From positions 1 to 57,087 of the forward strand of contig JAMLIC010000058.1 in the NCBI GenBank assembly GCA_023954375.1: a DNA stretch of 57,087 bases, written 5' to 3'. Every line of letters begins with the position of its first letter. Position 1 is the first letter of the stretch. Both the position numbers and the translations under genes were made by a program. This stretch comes from Planctomycetota bacterium. GTDB taxonomy: Bacteria > Planctomycetota > J058. The notes under the pieces were generated by a model that ran no database searches, was not told the DNA's origin, and was given only the letters and a program-made list of their open reading frames with translations. Positions 24,943-33,066 of the stretch are shown here, in pieces.

Positions 24943-25188
24943 ATGCGGGGCGTGCCGATCGTCCGCCAGGTCCAGCACGAGCAGGGCGCGCGAGAGGCGC
25001 TCGGGGGGCTGCCCGAGCCCTTCTCGGACGTCCTCCGCGAGCAGCTCGAGGCCTTCCGCGCCCGCGACCTGCCCGTCGGCGACCACGTCGAGCTCCTCGT
25101 GATCGATGGCCGGGCGGTCCGCGTGAACTTCTTCGTCGACACCGACGGCACGCTCTGGATCGAGCGGCTGGGGGTCTCGGGGCCGTGA
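24943..25188 (+). CDS. Small protein coupled to the ornithine cyclodeaminase-family gene
   Basis: An 81-residue protein starting MRGVPIVRQV (a GTG three codons later is an alternative). A helix (FSDVLREQLEAFRARDLP) is followed by a beta-hairpin (DHVELLVIDGRAVRVNFFVD...GTLWIERLG). Its TGA overlaps the GTG start of the next gene in GTGA, so the two are translationally coupled. Function unknown; it may be a partner of the dehydrogenase-like enzyme. Confidence 0.55.
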   Translation: MRGVPIVRQVQHEQGAREALGGLPEPFSDVLREQLEAFRARDLPVGDHVELLVIDGRAVRVNFFVDTDGTLWIERLGVSGP

Positions 25189-26159
25189 CGTCCGGGGCCC
25201 TCCTCTACCTCTCGCGCCGCGACGTCGAGGCGGTCGGCCTCCCCATGCGGGAGGTGATCGACGCGCTCGAGGCCATGTTCGCCGAGAAGGGCGCGGGCCG
25301 CGTGGAGATGCCGCCCAAGCCGGGGATCCACCCCGCGCCCGACGCGTTCATCCACGCCATGCCCGCCTGGATCCCGGCCCAGCAGGCGGCCGGGCTGAAG
25401 TGGATCGCCGGCTACCCGCAGAACATGGACCGCGGCCTGCCCTACATCCACGGGCTGCTCGTCCTGAACGACCCGGCCACCGGCGTCCCGGTGGCGGTCA
25501 TGGACGCCACGTGGATCACGGCCGCGCGCACCGGCGCGGCGACGGCGGTCGCCGCCCGGCGGCTGGCGCGGCCGGACAGCGCGAGCGTCGGCGTCGTCGC
25601 CTGCGGCGTGCAGGGGCGCAGCAACCTCGAGGCCTTGCGGAGCGCCTTTCCGGGGCTGACGCGGGCCATGGCCTACGACGTCCGCCCCGAGGTCGCGCGG
25701 CGGTTCGCGGCCGACATGAGCCGCGCGCTCGACCTCGAGGTCGTGGCCGTCGAGCGCGTCGAGGACGCCGTGCGCGGCCTCGACATGGTCGTCACCAGCG
25801 GCCCGATCCTGAAGAAGCCGACCCCTGTGATCGACGCCGGCTGGCTGGCGCCGGGCGCCTTCGCCAGCCCGGTCGACTTCGACTCCTACTTCACCCCGGC
25901 GGCCTTCCGCGAGGGGCGCGTGTTCACCGACGACCTGACGCAGTTCCGGTACTACCGCGCCGAGGGCTACTTCCAGGCGACGCCGGAGCCCGAGGCCGAC
26001 CTGGGGCACCTCGTGGCCGGCCAGGCCGCCGGCCGCCGCACCCCCGACGAGCGGACCTTCGCGATCAACCTGGGGCTGGCCCTCGAGGACATGGCCACCG
26101 CCGTGCGTGTCCACGCCGAGGCGGTGCGGCGCGGGATCGGCACGCCCCTGCCGCTCTGA
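25185..26159 (+). CDS. Ornithine cyclodeaminase/alanine dehydrogenase/mu-crystallin family protein
   Basis: A 324-residue NAD(P)-dependent enzyme of the OCD-Mu fold. Family features are DVEAVGLPMREVIDALEAMF at the N-terminus, GLKWIAGYPQN with the substrate-contacting Lys, GVPVAVMDATWITAARTGAA, a nucleotide-binding segment VGVVACGVQGRSN and DMVVTSGPILKK. Members include ornithine cyclodeaminase, ketimine reductase, L-alanine dehydrogenase and siderophore-precursor synthases; sequence alone does not decide which. The GTG start overlaps the preceding stop. A perfect 19-base hairpin begins on its stop codon. Confidence 0.85.
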   Translation: MTSGALLYLSRRDVEAVGLPMREVIDALEAMFAEKGAGRVEMPPKPGIHPAPDAFIHAMPAWIPAQQAAGLKWIAGYPQNMDRGLPYIHGLLVLNDPATGVPVAVMDATWITAARTGAATAVAARRLARPDSASVGVVACGVQGRSNLEALRSAFPGLTRAMAYDVRPEVARRFAADMSRALDLEVVAVERVEDAVRGLDMVVTSGPILKKPTPVIDAGWLAPGAFASPVDFDSYFTPAAFREGRVFTDDLTQFRYYRAEGYFQATPEPEADLGHLVAGQAAGRRTPDERTFAINLGLALEDMATAVRVHAEAVRRGIGTPLPL

Positions 26160-26197
26160 GCTCGAGAGAAATCGCTGCGCGATTTCTCTCGAGCTCA
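26157..26197 (+). terminator. Perfect 19-bp stem-loop beginning on the stop codon
   Basis: The arms 26157-26175 (TGAGCTCGAGAGAAATCGC) and 26179-26197 are exactly complementary around a TGC loop. It starts with the TGA of the cyclodeaminase-family gene. There is no U tract; it probably ends transcription or protects the 3' end of the message. Family B copy 4 begins 10 bases later. Confidence 0.75.
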
Positions 26198-26206
26198 GAC
26201 CTGCGA

Positions 26207-26320
26207 TGAGTGATGCGCTCGCGAGGGGGGCGCGATCGGAGCAAGTCCCGGGCTGGCACGATCTGGCCCGTTCCGCGCCTCCCCATCGCTCGCTTCGGCG
26301 GGTCGAGCACGAGCGGCGGA
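26207..26320 (+). repeat. Repeat family B, copy 4
   Basis: It runs from TGAGTGATGCGCTCGCGAGG to CACGAGCGGCGGA. It is close to copy 2 but has diverged in the middle (GAGCAAGTCCCGGGCTGGCA) and reads CGCTTCGGCGGGT instead of CGCTCTGGCGGGT. It is about 3 kb from the other copies and is again directly downstream of a gene end. Confidence 0.8.
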
Positions 26321-26388
26321 GCGCTGGACTCCACCGAGCCGCTCAAGGCAGACCCCGCCCGCAGCCGAACAGGTGCTGGGAGGGTCCC

Positions 26389-26547
26389 ATGAACGGCTAC
26401 CAGCCACGCCTCGCCCCGCTCGACCCGGACGCGACCGAGGCCCGCACCTGGCGCGTGCTCCTGTCGCTCCCGGGGCGCGTCGGCATGGTCGATCCCGAGC
26501 GCTCGACCGACCAGCTGCAGCTCGCCCGGGCCTTCGAGCCCGCCTGA
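26389..26547 (+). CDS. Small protein of unknown function
   Basis: A 52-residue frame starting MNGYQPRLAPLDPDATEAR with GGGAGGG four bases before the ATG. It contains TWRVLLSLPGRVGMV and ends QLARAFEPA. The ribosome site and its fit between repeats and the next small gene support it, but with this length and GC content it is uncertain. Confidence 0.4.
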   Translation: MNGYQPRLAPLDPDATEARTWRVLLSLPGRVGMVDPERSTDQLQLARAFEPA

Positions 26548-26625
26548 CCGCCTGAATGGCCGCGCCCCCGGCCGCGTCGGGGGAGGTGCGCGGCTTCGTC
26601 TCCCGCGTGTGGTCGGAGGAAACCC

Positions 26626-26832
26626 TTGCAGCACGACGGCCCCGAGCGCACCCCGACCCCGGGCGGCTGGATCGTCACCTCGTCCACGGTGCAGGGCGAG
26701 GAGGGCGTCCGCTGGGTCTCGTTCACCTTCTTCCCCGAGCCCGAGCCGGAGCTCGAGGAGACCCCGTCGGGGCCGTGGCCCCGCGACCCCTCGATCTCGA
26801 GCAAGACGCGGCGCCTGCGCCGGACGAGCTGA
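26626..26832 (+). CDS. Small proline/glutamate-rich protein of unknown function
   Basis: A 68-residue frame with a TTG start preceded by GGAGGA five bases upstream. It contains a beta-like core (GGWIVTSSTVQGEEGVRWVSF), a PEPEPELEE segment and a basic tail (SKTRRLRRTS). Its stop lies directly before family A copy 2. The strong ribosome site is the main support. Confidence 0.45.
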   Translation: MQHDGPERTPTPGGWIVTSSTVQGEEGVRWVSFTFFPEPEPELEETPSGPWPRDPSISSKTRRLRRTS

Positions 26833-26833
26833 G

Positions 26834-26968
26834 GTGTGCTCGACGGCTGCGGCCGCGGATGCTGGGCGGGGCGGCGCGCGCGCGGGCTAGAAGTATGCCG
26901 ATACGACGTCGCCCGCGCGCGGGCCGCCTCGCCTCAGCCTCCGCGGCCTCGCCTCGCCCGCAGCTCCG
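26834..26968. repeat. Long inverted repeat, repeat family A copy 2
   Basis: The left arm from 26851 (GGCCGCGGATGCTGGGCGGG, about 38 bases) pairs with a right arm ending at 26947 with about four mismatches. The central loop contains GAAGTATGCCGATACGACG. The left flank GTGTGCTCGACGGCTGCGGC nearly repeats the flank of copy 1, and the right flank GGCCTCGCCT plus GCTCCGA is also shared. It fills most of the gap between a small gene and ptsP. Confidence 0.75.
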
Positions 26969-27067
26969 ATCGAAGGCTGGTCACCAGAGACCGGCGAGCC
27001 GGTTCCTTCAGACGCTCTGACCTGTGACCCTCGACCGCACGAGGCCGCCGGGCGAAGATCCCGGCCC

Positions 27068-29359
27068 GTGACCACGAGCGAGCCGGTCGCGCCGCGCGAG
27101 GAGGGGCTCTACCTGCTCCTCCTCAAGGACACCGCCGACGCGGTGGCGGGCACGGCCTCGCTCGACGAGGCGCTCGCCGCGACGGTGGACCTCGTCGCCG
27201 AGCGCCTCGGCTTCGACGTGTGCTCGGTCTACCTGACCGACGAGCGCGGCGACCTCGTCCTCGCCGCCACGCACGGCCTCCGGCCGGAGGCCGTGGGGCA
27301 GGTGCGCATGCCCCAGAGCGAGGGGCTCACCGGCCTCGTCGCCGAGGGCGAGCAGGCGCTCTTCACCTCGCGCGCCGACGAGCACCCGCGGTTCAAGTTC
27401 TTCCCCGAGACCGGCGAGGAGCGCTTCCGCTCCTTCGGCGGCGTGCCGCTCGTCCGGCGCGGCCGCTGCGTCGGCGTGCTCACCGTCCAGACGGTCCGCG
27501 AGTACCGCTTCCCGGCCAACGAGGTCGTCGCCCTGCAGACGCTCGCCGGGCAGGTCGTGTCGCTGATCGACGTCAAGCGCCGGCTGGCGCCCTCGGGCCC
27601 CGGCAGGCCGGCGACGCCCGCGCGCGGCCTCCTCGTGGGCCTGGGCACCTCGCCCGGGGTCGGGCTCGGGCGCGTCGCCGCGCTCGGCGTCGACCCGCTC
27701 CGCGCCCCGCCGACCCCCCGCCCCTTCGCCGGCGAGGCGGAGGAGCTCCTGCGCTTCGCGCGCGCGCGCGACGCCGCCGTGCGCGAGCTCGAGGTCTTCG
27801 CCGCCCAGATCGAGGCGGAGCACGGCGCCGCGGCCGCGGCGATCTTCCGGGTGCACGAGGAGCTCCTGCGCGACCCCGACCTCGAGGCGCGCGTGCGCGC
27901 GCGCGTCGTCGAGCACGCGGAGCCGGCCGAGCAGGCCGTCTACCAGGCGGTCGAGGAGGTCGTGGCGATCCTGAGCGGCGCCGGCCCGGCCAAGGTGCGC
28001 GAGAAGGCCGACGACTTCCGCGACGCGCGCGCCCAGCTCCTGCGCGCGCTGGGCGTGGCGGCCGGGCCCGCCGCGCCGGACGGCGACGGCGGGGTGGTCC
28101 TCCTCGCCGAGGTCCTGACCCCGGCCCAGACCGCCCACCTCGACCCGGCGCGCGTCGTGGCGATCGTCACGCAGCACGGGAGCGAGACGTCGCACGCCTC
28201 GATCCTCGCCCGCTCGCTCGGGATCCCGGCCGTCGTCGCGATCCCCGACCTCGTCGCCTCGGTGGCCGAGGGCGAGCGGCTCCTCGTCGACGGCGACAAC
28301 GGCTTCGTGTTCCAGGACCCCGCGCCGCAGATCGAGGCGGAGTACCGCCGCCGCGGAGAGGCGGCCCGCGCCGCCGCGCGGGTCGTCGCCGCCGAGCTCG
28401 CCGCGCGCGCCCCCGCCGGCCCCCTCGTGGCCGGGGTGGAGCTCCTGGCCAACGTCGGGCTGCCGCACGAACTGGGCGCCGCGCGCGAGCACGGCGCGGC
28501 CGGGATCGGCCTCCTGCGCACGGAGTTCTTCTTCCTCCAGCAGCACGCCTGGCCGACGGTGAAGGAGCAGGTGGCCTTCTACCGGCGGGCGCTGCAGGCC
28601 GCGCCGCGCGGCCCGGTCGTCGTGCGCCTCCTCGACGCGGGCGGCGACAAGACGCTCCCCTACGCGCCGGCCCACGACGAGCCGAACCCGATCCTGGGCC
28701 TGCGCTCGGTGCGCTTCCTCCTCTCCCAGCCCGAGGTCGCGCGCGCGCAGGTCGAGGCGCTGGTCGAGGCCGCCGCGCTCGAGCAGGCCGACGTGCGCGT
28801 GCTCGTGCCCCTGGTCACTGCCGGCTGGGAGCTCCGCGCCGTGCGCGAGCTGCTCGAGGAGGCCAGCGCCGCGCGCGGCGTGCCGCCGCGGCCGCTCGGC
28901 ATGATGGTCGAGGCGCCGTCGGTGCTCTACCAGCTCGAGCACCTCCTGCCGCTGGCCGACTTCGTCAGCCTGGGGACGAACGACCTCACGCAGTACCTCC
29001 TCGCCGTGGACCGCGACAACGAGCTCGTGCGGCAGTACTACTCGCCCTACCACCCGGCCGTCCTGCGCGCGCTCGACTGGCTGCGGACGCGCCTGGCCAC
29101 GGAGGGCCGCCGGCCGTCGGTGTGCGGCGAGATGGCCGGCGACCCGCTCGGCGCGCTGGCGCTCCTCGCCCTCGGCTACCGGACGCTCTCCGTGCGCCCC
29201 CGCGCCGTCCTCCCCACCCGCTGCCTCGTCCACTGCGTCGACGAGGCGGCGCTGCCGGCCCTGCGCGCGGAGGTCCTGGCCGCGCCGACGCCGGCCGACG
29301 TCGAGCGCGTCCTGCGCCGCGCGCTCCGTCAGGCGGCGCCGTTCCTGCTCGAGGCTTAG
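27068..29359 (+). CDS. ptsP: Phosphoenolpyruvate-protein phosphotransferase PtsP (GAF-Enzyme I)
   Basis: A 763-residue nitrogen-type PTS Enzyme I, transferring phosphate from PEP to an NPr-type HPr. It has an N-terminal GAF sensor domain (about residues 10-175, with GFDVCSVYLTDERGDL and FRSFGGVPLVRRGRCVGVL). The Enzyme I part has the phosphohistidine loop HGSETSHASILARSLGIPAV (His near 375), the PEP-binding barrel with GIGLLRTEFFFL and LGTNDLTQYLLAVDRDN, and the catalytic Cys in VCGEMAGDP. It starts with GTG. No ptsO or ptsN lies in the window. Its stop overlaps that of convergent hisIE by four bases. Confidence 0.92.
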   Translation: MTTSEPVAPREEGLYLLLLKDTADAVAGTASLDEALAATVDLVAERLGFDVCSVYLTDERGDLVLAATHGLRPEAVGQVRMPQSEGLTGLVAEGEQALFTSRADEHPRFKFFPETGEERFRSFGGVPLVRRGRCVGVLTVQTVREYRFPANEVVALQTLAGQVVSLIDVKRRLAPSGPGRPATPARGLLVGLGTSPGVGLGRVAALGVDPLRAPPTPRPFAGEAEELLRFARARDAAVRELEVFAAQIEAEHGAAAAAIFRVHEELLRDPDLEARVRARVVEHAEPAEQAVYQAVEEVVAILSGAGPAKVREKADDFRDARAQLLRALGVAAGPAAPDGDGGVVLLAEVLTPAQTAHLDPARVVAIVTQHGSETSHASILARSLGIPAVVAIPDLVASVAEGERLLVDGDNGFVFQDPAPQIEAEYRRRGEAARAAARVVAAELAARAPAGPLVAGVELLANVGLPHELGAAREHGAAGIGLLRTEFFFLQQHAWPTVKEQVAFYRRALQAAPRGPVVVRLLDAGGDKTLPYAPAHDEPNPILGLRSVRFLLSQPEVARAQVEALVEAAALEQADVRVLVPLVTAGWELRAVRELLEEASAARGVPPRPLGMMVEAPSVLYQLEHLLPLADFVSLGTNDLTQYLLAVDRDNELVRQYYSPYHPAVLRALDWLRTRLATEGRRPSVCGEMAGDPLGALALLALGYRTLSVRPRAVLPTRCLVHCVDEAALPALRAEVLAAPTPADVERVLRRALRQAAPFLLEA

Positions 29360-30036
29360 CCTCCCTCCGGCTTGCGACGGGCGGCCAGCCTGGCCGCCAC
29401 CTGCGCCGGGTCGAGCCCGCGGGCGTGGAGGAGCACGCCCAGGTGGTAGAGGAGGTCCGCCACCTCGCCCGCGAGCGCGTCGTCGTCGGGCTCCTTGGCC
29501 GCGACGACGACCTCCGTCGCCTCCTCGCCCACCTTCTTGAGCACCTTGTTCAGGCCGGCGCGGAAGAGGTACGTCGTGTAGGAGCCCTCGGGCATCGACG
29601 CCTTGCGCCCGGCGATCGTGCCCAGGAGCGCGTCGAGCGCCTGGCCGAGCGACTCGCCGGCGCGACCGCGGTCGGGCGCGCCGGCGACCGGCGAGTGGAA
29701 GCAGGTGCGCGCGCCGGTGTGGCAGGCGGGGCCGGTCGGGGTCACGCGCACGACGAGCGCGTCGCCGTCGCAGTCGGCCGCGAGGCCGTCGACCCGCTGC
29801 ACGTGCCCGGACGTCTCGCCCTTGTGCCACAGCGCCCGCCGCGAGCGGCTCCAGAACCAGGTCTCGCCCGTCTCGAGGGTGCGGGCGAGGCTGTCGCGGT
29901 TCATGTAGGCGAGCGTGAGGACCTCGCCCGTCCGCGCGTCCTGCACCACGGCCGGGACGAGGCCGCGCTCGTCCCACGCGAGGGCCTCGGGCGCCAGCGC
30001 CACCTCGGGCGCGGGGTCGAACGGGGGCGTCGTCAT
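29356..30036 (-). CDS. hisIE: Bifunctional phosphoribosyl-AMP cyclohydrolase/phosphoribosyl-ATP pyrophosphatase
   Basis: A 226-residue fusion for steps 2 and 3 of histidine synthesis. The HisI part (about 15-125) has VLTLAYMNRDSL, TWFWSRSRRALWHKGETSG, DCDGDALVVRV and the Zn-binding CHTGARTCFH. The HisE part (about 130-226) has the all-helical MazG-like motif KVLKKVGEEATEVVVAAKE and LADLLYHLGVLL-like C-terminus. It lies apart from the main his run, after the SGNH hydrolase gene (19-base gap). Its 3' end overlaps ptsP. Confidence 0.95.
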   Translation of the reverse strand: MTTPPFDPAPEVALAPEALAWDERGLVPAVVQDARTGEVLTLAYMNRDSLARTLETGETWFWSRSRRALWHKGETSGHVQRVDGLAADCDGDALVVRVTPTGPACHTGARTCFHSPVAGAPDRGRAGESLGQALDALLGTIAGRKASMPEGSYTTYLFRAGLNKVLKKVGEEATEVVVAAKEPDDDALAGEVADLLYHLGVLLHARGLDPAQVAARLAARRKPEGG

Positions 30037-30055
30037 CCCCCGGACCCTACCACGC

Positions 30056-31003
30056 TCACCGCGTGAGCGCGCCGCTCAGGCCCGGGGTCGACGGGGGGGG
30101 CAGGCGCAGGCGCTGCCCGACGCGGATCAGGTTCGGGTTCGTGATCCCGTTGAGCTCGACCAGCCGGCGGACCGTCGTCCCGTAGCGCTGCGCGATCCGC
30201 CCGAGCGTCTCGCCCTTCTGCACGACGTGCACGCGGTCCTCGTCGACCGGCTCGGGCGTGGGCGCGGGCACCGGCTCGGGCTCCGGCGCCGCCGGGGGCG
30301 CCGGGGGCGCCGGGGCGGCGGCGAGCACGCGCGCGATCTCGGCGCCGAAGATGCGGTAGCCCTCGTTGGTCATGTGGATCCCGTCGCTCGAGATCCCCGG
30401 GCGCGGCCGCAGGCCGTCAGGGCCGACGGTGAGCGCGTGCAGGTCGATCAGGGGCAGGTTGCGGGCCGCCGCCAGCGCCCGGATACGCTCGTTGAGGCGC
30501 ACGAGGTGCGGCGCGAGGGCGCCGTAGGTGCTGCCCTCGGTCGGCTGGCAGGTGACGAGCACGAGCACCACGTCGGGGTGCCGGCGCTGGATCTCGGTCA
30601 CGACCTCCTCGTAGATCCGCGCCGTCGACTCGACGCCCGACCCGTCGCGGTAGACGCTGTTGTGGCCGTTGAGGAGGAACACGTACCCGGGCTTGCAGTC
30701 GAAGACGGAGCTCTGCAGCCGGTTCTTGATCCCGGTCCGGCCGTGGCCGATCCCGTCGCCGGAGATCCCGCGGTTCAGGTAGTGGTGCCCGGCGGGCAGG
30801 TAGTTCGTGACCCGGTTCGAGTAGCGCCAGCCCTCCATGGAGGACGAGCCCAGGAGGACGACCGTCCGCGCGTCGGCCGGCAGGCGGGCGTTCTCGCGCT
30901 GGAACTCGGCCACCCGGTTGCGCCAGCGCTCCTCGAAGGGCTGCGCGGCGGCGGGGGCGACCAGGAGGAGCAGAGCGACGAACGGCGCGGCGTGGCGGAT
31001 CAT
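30056..31003 (-). CDS. Secreted SGNH/GDSL hydrolase with C-terminal LysM domain
   Basis: A 315-residue protein with a signal peptide (residues 1-20, ending APAAAQ). SGNH blocks are recognisable: VVLLGSSSMEGW (Ser nucleophile), RGISGDGIGHG (Gly), FLLNGHNSV (Asn) and SSDGIHMTNEGY (Asp-x-x-His). A proline/alanine-rich linker (PAPPAPPAAPEPEPVPAP) leads to one LysM domain (about 265-308) with HVVQKGETLGRIAQRYG. This domain order suggests an esterase or deacylase held on peptidoglycan. I begin at MIRHAAPF because the signal peptide starts there; the frame is open further upstream. It is transcribed towards hisIE. Confidence 0.85.
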   Translation of the reverse strand: MIRHAAPFVALLLLVAPAAAQPFEERWRNRVAEFQRENARLPADARTVVLLGSSSMEGWRYSNRVTNYLPAGHHYLNRGISGDGIGHGRTGIKNRLQSSVFDCKPGYVFLLNGHNSVYRDGSGVESTARIYEEVVTEIQRRHPDVVLVLVTCQPTEGSTYGALAPHLVRLNERIRALAAARNLPLIDLHALTVGPDGLRPRPGISSDGIHMTNEGYRIFGAEIARVLAAAPAPPAPPAAPEPEPVPAPTPEPVDEDRVHVVQKGETLGRIAQRYGTTVRRLVELNGITNPNLIRVGQRLRLPPPSTPGLSGALTR

Positions 31004-31166
31004 GGCCGTCTCGACGCACGGCTCATGCCACACGTAAGTGCTGCCCCGGCAAAGCCGAACCCGGTCGGTTCCCTTTCGCCGTGCGACGGACGCGGCGGAA
31101 CCGTGACCGGAGGGGCGGCGCGCCCGTGACGGGCGTCGGGCCACCCTGCCTGCACGGAGGTGGGCC

Positions 31167-31565
31167 ATGAGGCGGGTCCGGGTGCGGTGGGCGCGGCTGC
31201 TCGCGCTGGCGCTGGCGGTCGCGTGCGCGGCGCTCGCTCACCGGGTGGCGGTCCTGCAGCGGGCGGTCCGAGACCTGACGGCGCGCGAGGCGACCGCCCA
31301 CGCTGCGGCGCTGGACGCGGAGCGAGACATGTGTCGCGCGCGGGAGGCGCTGGCGGAGGATCGGCTCCTCTGCCTCTGTCGGCGGGAAGAGGCCACCAGG
31401 TACGTTGGAATGGGCTCCGCCCAGGCTCGACGCGTGTGGCTGCTCGAGGAGTTCCTGCGGCCGTTTCTCGAGCTCGACCCACCCTGGCGCGTGGTCGACT
31501 ACGAGCTCACGTCGAGCGGCTCCGGCGGGCACGTCTGGCTGCGGATCGAGCGCGCCCCGCGCTGA
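31167..31565 (+). CDS. Small membrane-anchored protein of unknown function
   Basis: A 132-residue protein beginning MRRVRVRWARLLALALAVAC with one transmembrane helix (about residues 9-25). A coiled-coil-like segment (LQRAVRDLTAREATAHAAALD) and a C-terminal alpha/beta part (LLEEFLRPFLELDPPWRVVD...HVWLRIERAPR) follow. It is encoded on the opposite strand inside the his region: its stop abuts the hisF stop, and its start faces the SGNH gene. I do not recognise it. Confidence 0.6.
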   Translation: MRRVRVRWARLLALALAVACAALAHRVAVLQRAVRDLTAREATAHAAALDAERDMCRAREALAEDRLLCLCRREEATRYVGMGSAQARRVWLLEEFLRPFLELDPPWRVVDYELTSSGSGGHVWLRIERAPR

Positions 31566-32336
31566 TCAGCCCGTCCGCACCACGACCCCCCGCGCGGCGA
31601 GCAGGCGCTTCACCTCGGGGATCGTCACCTGCCCGAAGTGGAAGATCGACGCCGCCAGCACGGCCGCGGCGCCGCCCTCGACGACCGCGGCGACGAGGTG
31701 GTCGACGCTCCCCGCCCCGCCGCTGGCCACGACCGGCACGCGCACCGCCGACGAGGCCGCCCGCAGGAGCTCGAGGTCGTAGCCCGCCTGCGTCCCGTCG
31801 CGGTCCATGCTCGTGAGCAGCACCTCGCCGGCGCCGCGGTCGACGGCCTCCTTCAGCCAGGCGATCGCCTCGCGGCCCTCGGCGACGCGGCGCCCGCCGT
31901 GCGTCGTCACCTGCCACGCGCCCGGCCGCGCCGGGTCGCGCCGCGCGTCGACGGCCACGACCACCGCCTGGCTGCCGAAGCGCCGCGCGCCCTCCGTGAT
32001 CAGCTCGGGGCGCTCGAGGGCGGCCGTGTTGACGGCCACCTTGTCGGCGCCCGCGTCGAGGACGGCGCCCATGTCCCCGAGCGCGCGCACGCCGCCGCCG
32101 ACCGTGAGCGGGATGAACACCTGGTCGGCGACGCGCCGGACCATGTCAGCCACGAGCGCGCGGCGGTCGGACGAGGCGGTGATGTCCAGGAACACGAGCT
32201 CGTCCGCGCCCTGCGCGTCGTAGCGCGCCGCCTGCTCGACCGGGTCGCCGGCGTCGACGAGGTCGACGAAGCGCAGCCCCTTGACCACGCGCCCGCGGTC
32301 GACGTCGAGGCAGGGGATCACGCGCCGGGCGAGCAC
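31566..32336 (-). CDS. hisF: Imidazole glycerol phosphate synthase subunit HisF
   Basis: A 256-residue TIM barrel that uses ammonia from HisH to make imidazole-glycerol phosphate and AICAR from PRFAR. Signatures are VIPCLDVDRGRVVKGL with the catalytic Asp, ITASSDRRAL, GGGVRALGDM, VVAVDARRD, LTSMDRDGTQAGYDLELL with the second catalytic Asp, and VASGGAGSVDHL. It starts with GTG one base after the hisA stop and is the last gene of the hisZGDCBHAF run. Confidence 0.96.
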   Translation of the reverse strand: MLARRVIPCLDVDRGRVVKGLRFVDLVDAGDPVEQAARYDAQGADELVFLDITASSDRRALVADMVRRVADQVFIPLTVGGGVRALGDMGAVLDAGADKVAVNTAALERPELITEGARRFGSQAVVVAVDARRDPARPGAWQVTTHGGRRVAEGREAIAWLKEAVDRGAGEVLLTSMDRDGTQAGYDLELLRAASSAVRVPVVASGGAGSVDHLVAAVVEGGAAAVLAASIFHFGQVTIPEVKRLLAARGVVVRTG

Positions 32337-32337
32337 C

Positions 32338-33066
32338 TCAGGCCTCCTGCGCGGCGGCCAGCGCCGCCTCGAGCGTGAAGCGCCCCTCGAGCAGCGCGCG
32401 GCCGACGATGCACGCGAAGAGCCCCGCCCGCGCCGCCGCGCGCACGTGCTCGAGGTCGCCCACGCCGCCCGAGAGCGTGACGAGGAGCCCGGTCTCCTCC
32501 TGCAGGCGCCGCCCGCCCTCCACGTCGGGGCCCTGGAGCGTGCCGTCGTGGGCCACGTTCGTGTAGACCGCGCGCTCGACGCCGGCCGCCCTCGCGCGGC
32601 GCCCGAGGTCGAGGGCCGTGACGCCGGCCGACGCCTCCCAGCCGCGCACGGCCACGACGCCGTCCCGCGCGTCGAGGCCGAGCACGACGCGCGGGCCGAA
32701 GCGGGCCACGAGGTCGTGCAGGGCGTCCGGCCGCTCGGCCGCCAGCGTGCCCACGACCGCGAACGACGCCCCGGCGTCGAGGACCGCCTGCACGGCCTCC
32801 GGCGAGCGCAGCCCGCCGCCCACCTGCACCTCGGCCCCGGCCGCCCGCGCGGCGGCGGCCATCGCGGCGATCACGTCGGCGTTCTTGCGCCCGCCGTCGC
32901 GCGCGGCGTCGAGGTCCACCATGTGGACGAGCCGCGCGCCCGCGCGCGCGTAGGCCGCGGCCGTCGCGGCCGGGTCGGCCTCGTAGCGCACCTCGCGCGC
33001 GTAGTCGCCCTGGAGCAGGCGCACGCAGCGGCCGTCGCGCACGTCGATCGCGGGGACGACGATCAC
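32338..33066 (-). CDS. hisA: 1-(5-phosphoribosyl)-5-[(phosphoribosylamino)methylideneamino]imidazole-4-carboxamide isomerase HisA
   Basis: A 242-residue TIM barrel isomerising ProFAR to PRFAR. Visible are PAIDVRDGRCVRLLQGD with the catalytic Asp, HMVDLDAARDG, VGGGLRSPEAV, YTNVAHDGTLQGPDVE with the second catalytic Asp, and LSGGVGDLEH. The GTG start overlaps the hisH stop in GTGA; the frame continues open into hisH but homology begins at this GTG. Confidence 0.95.
   Translation of the reverse strand: MIVVPAIDVRDGRCVRLLQGDYAREVRYEADPAATAAAYARAGARLVHMVDLDAARDGGRKNADVIAAMAAAARAAGAEVQVGGGLRSPEAVQAVLDAGASFAVVGTLAAERPDALHDLVARFGPRVVLGLDARDGVVAVRGWEASAGVTALDLGRRARAAGVERAVYTNVAHDGTLQGPDVEGGRRLQEETGLLVTLSGGVGDLEHVRAAARAGLFACIVGRALLEGRFTLEAALAAAQEA

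Noticed and set aside
26389..26832. Alternative larger frames across the two small genes between 26.4 and 26.8 kb
   Set aside because: They run through the repeats and lack ribosome sites; only the two frames with GGGAGGG and GGAGGA upstream were kept.
27008..29977. A long minus-strand frame covering ptsP
   Set aside because: Antisense shadow; ptsP motifs are unambiguous on the plus strand.
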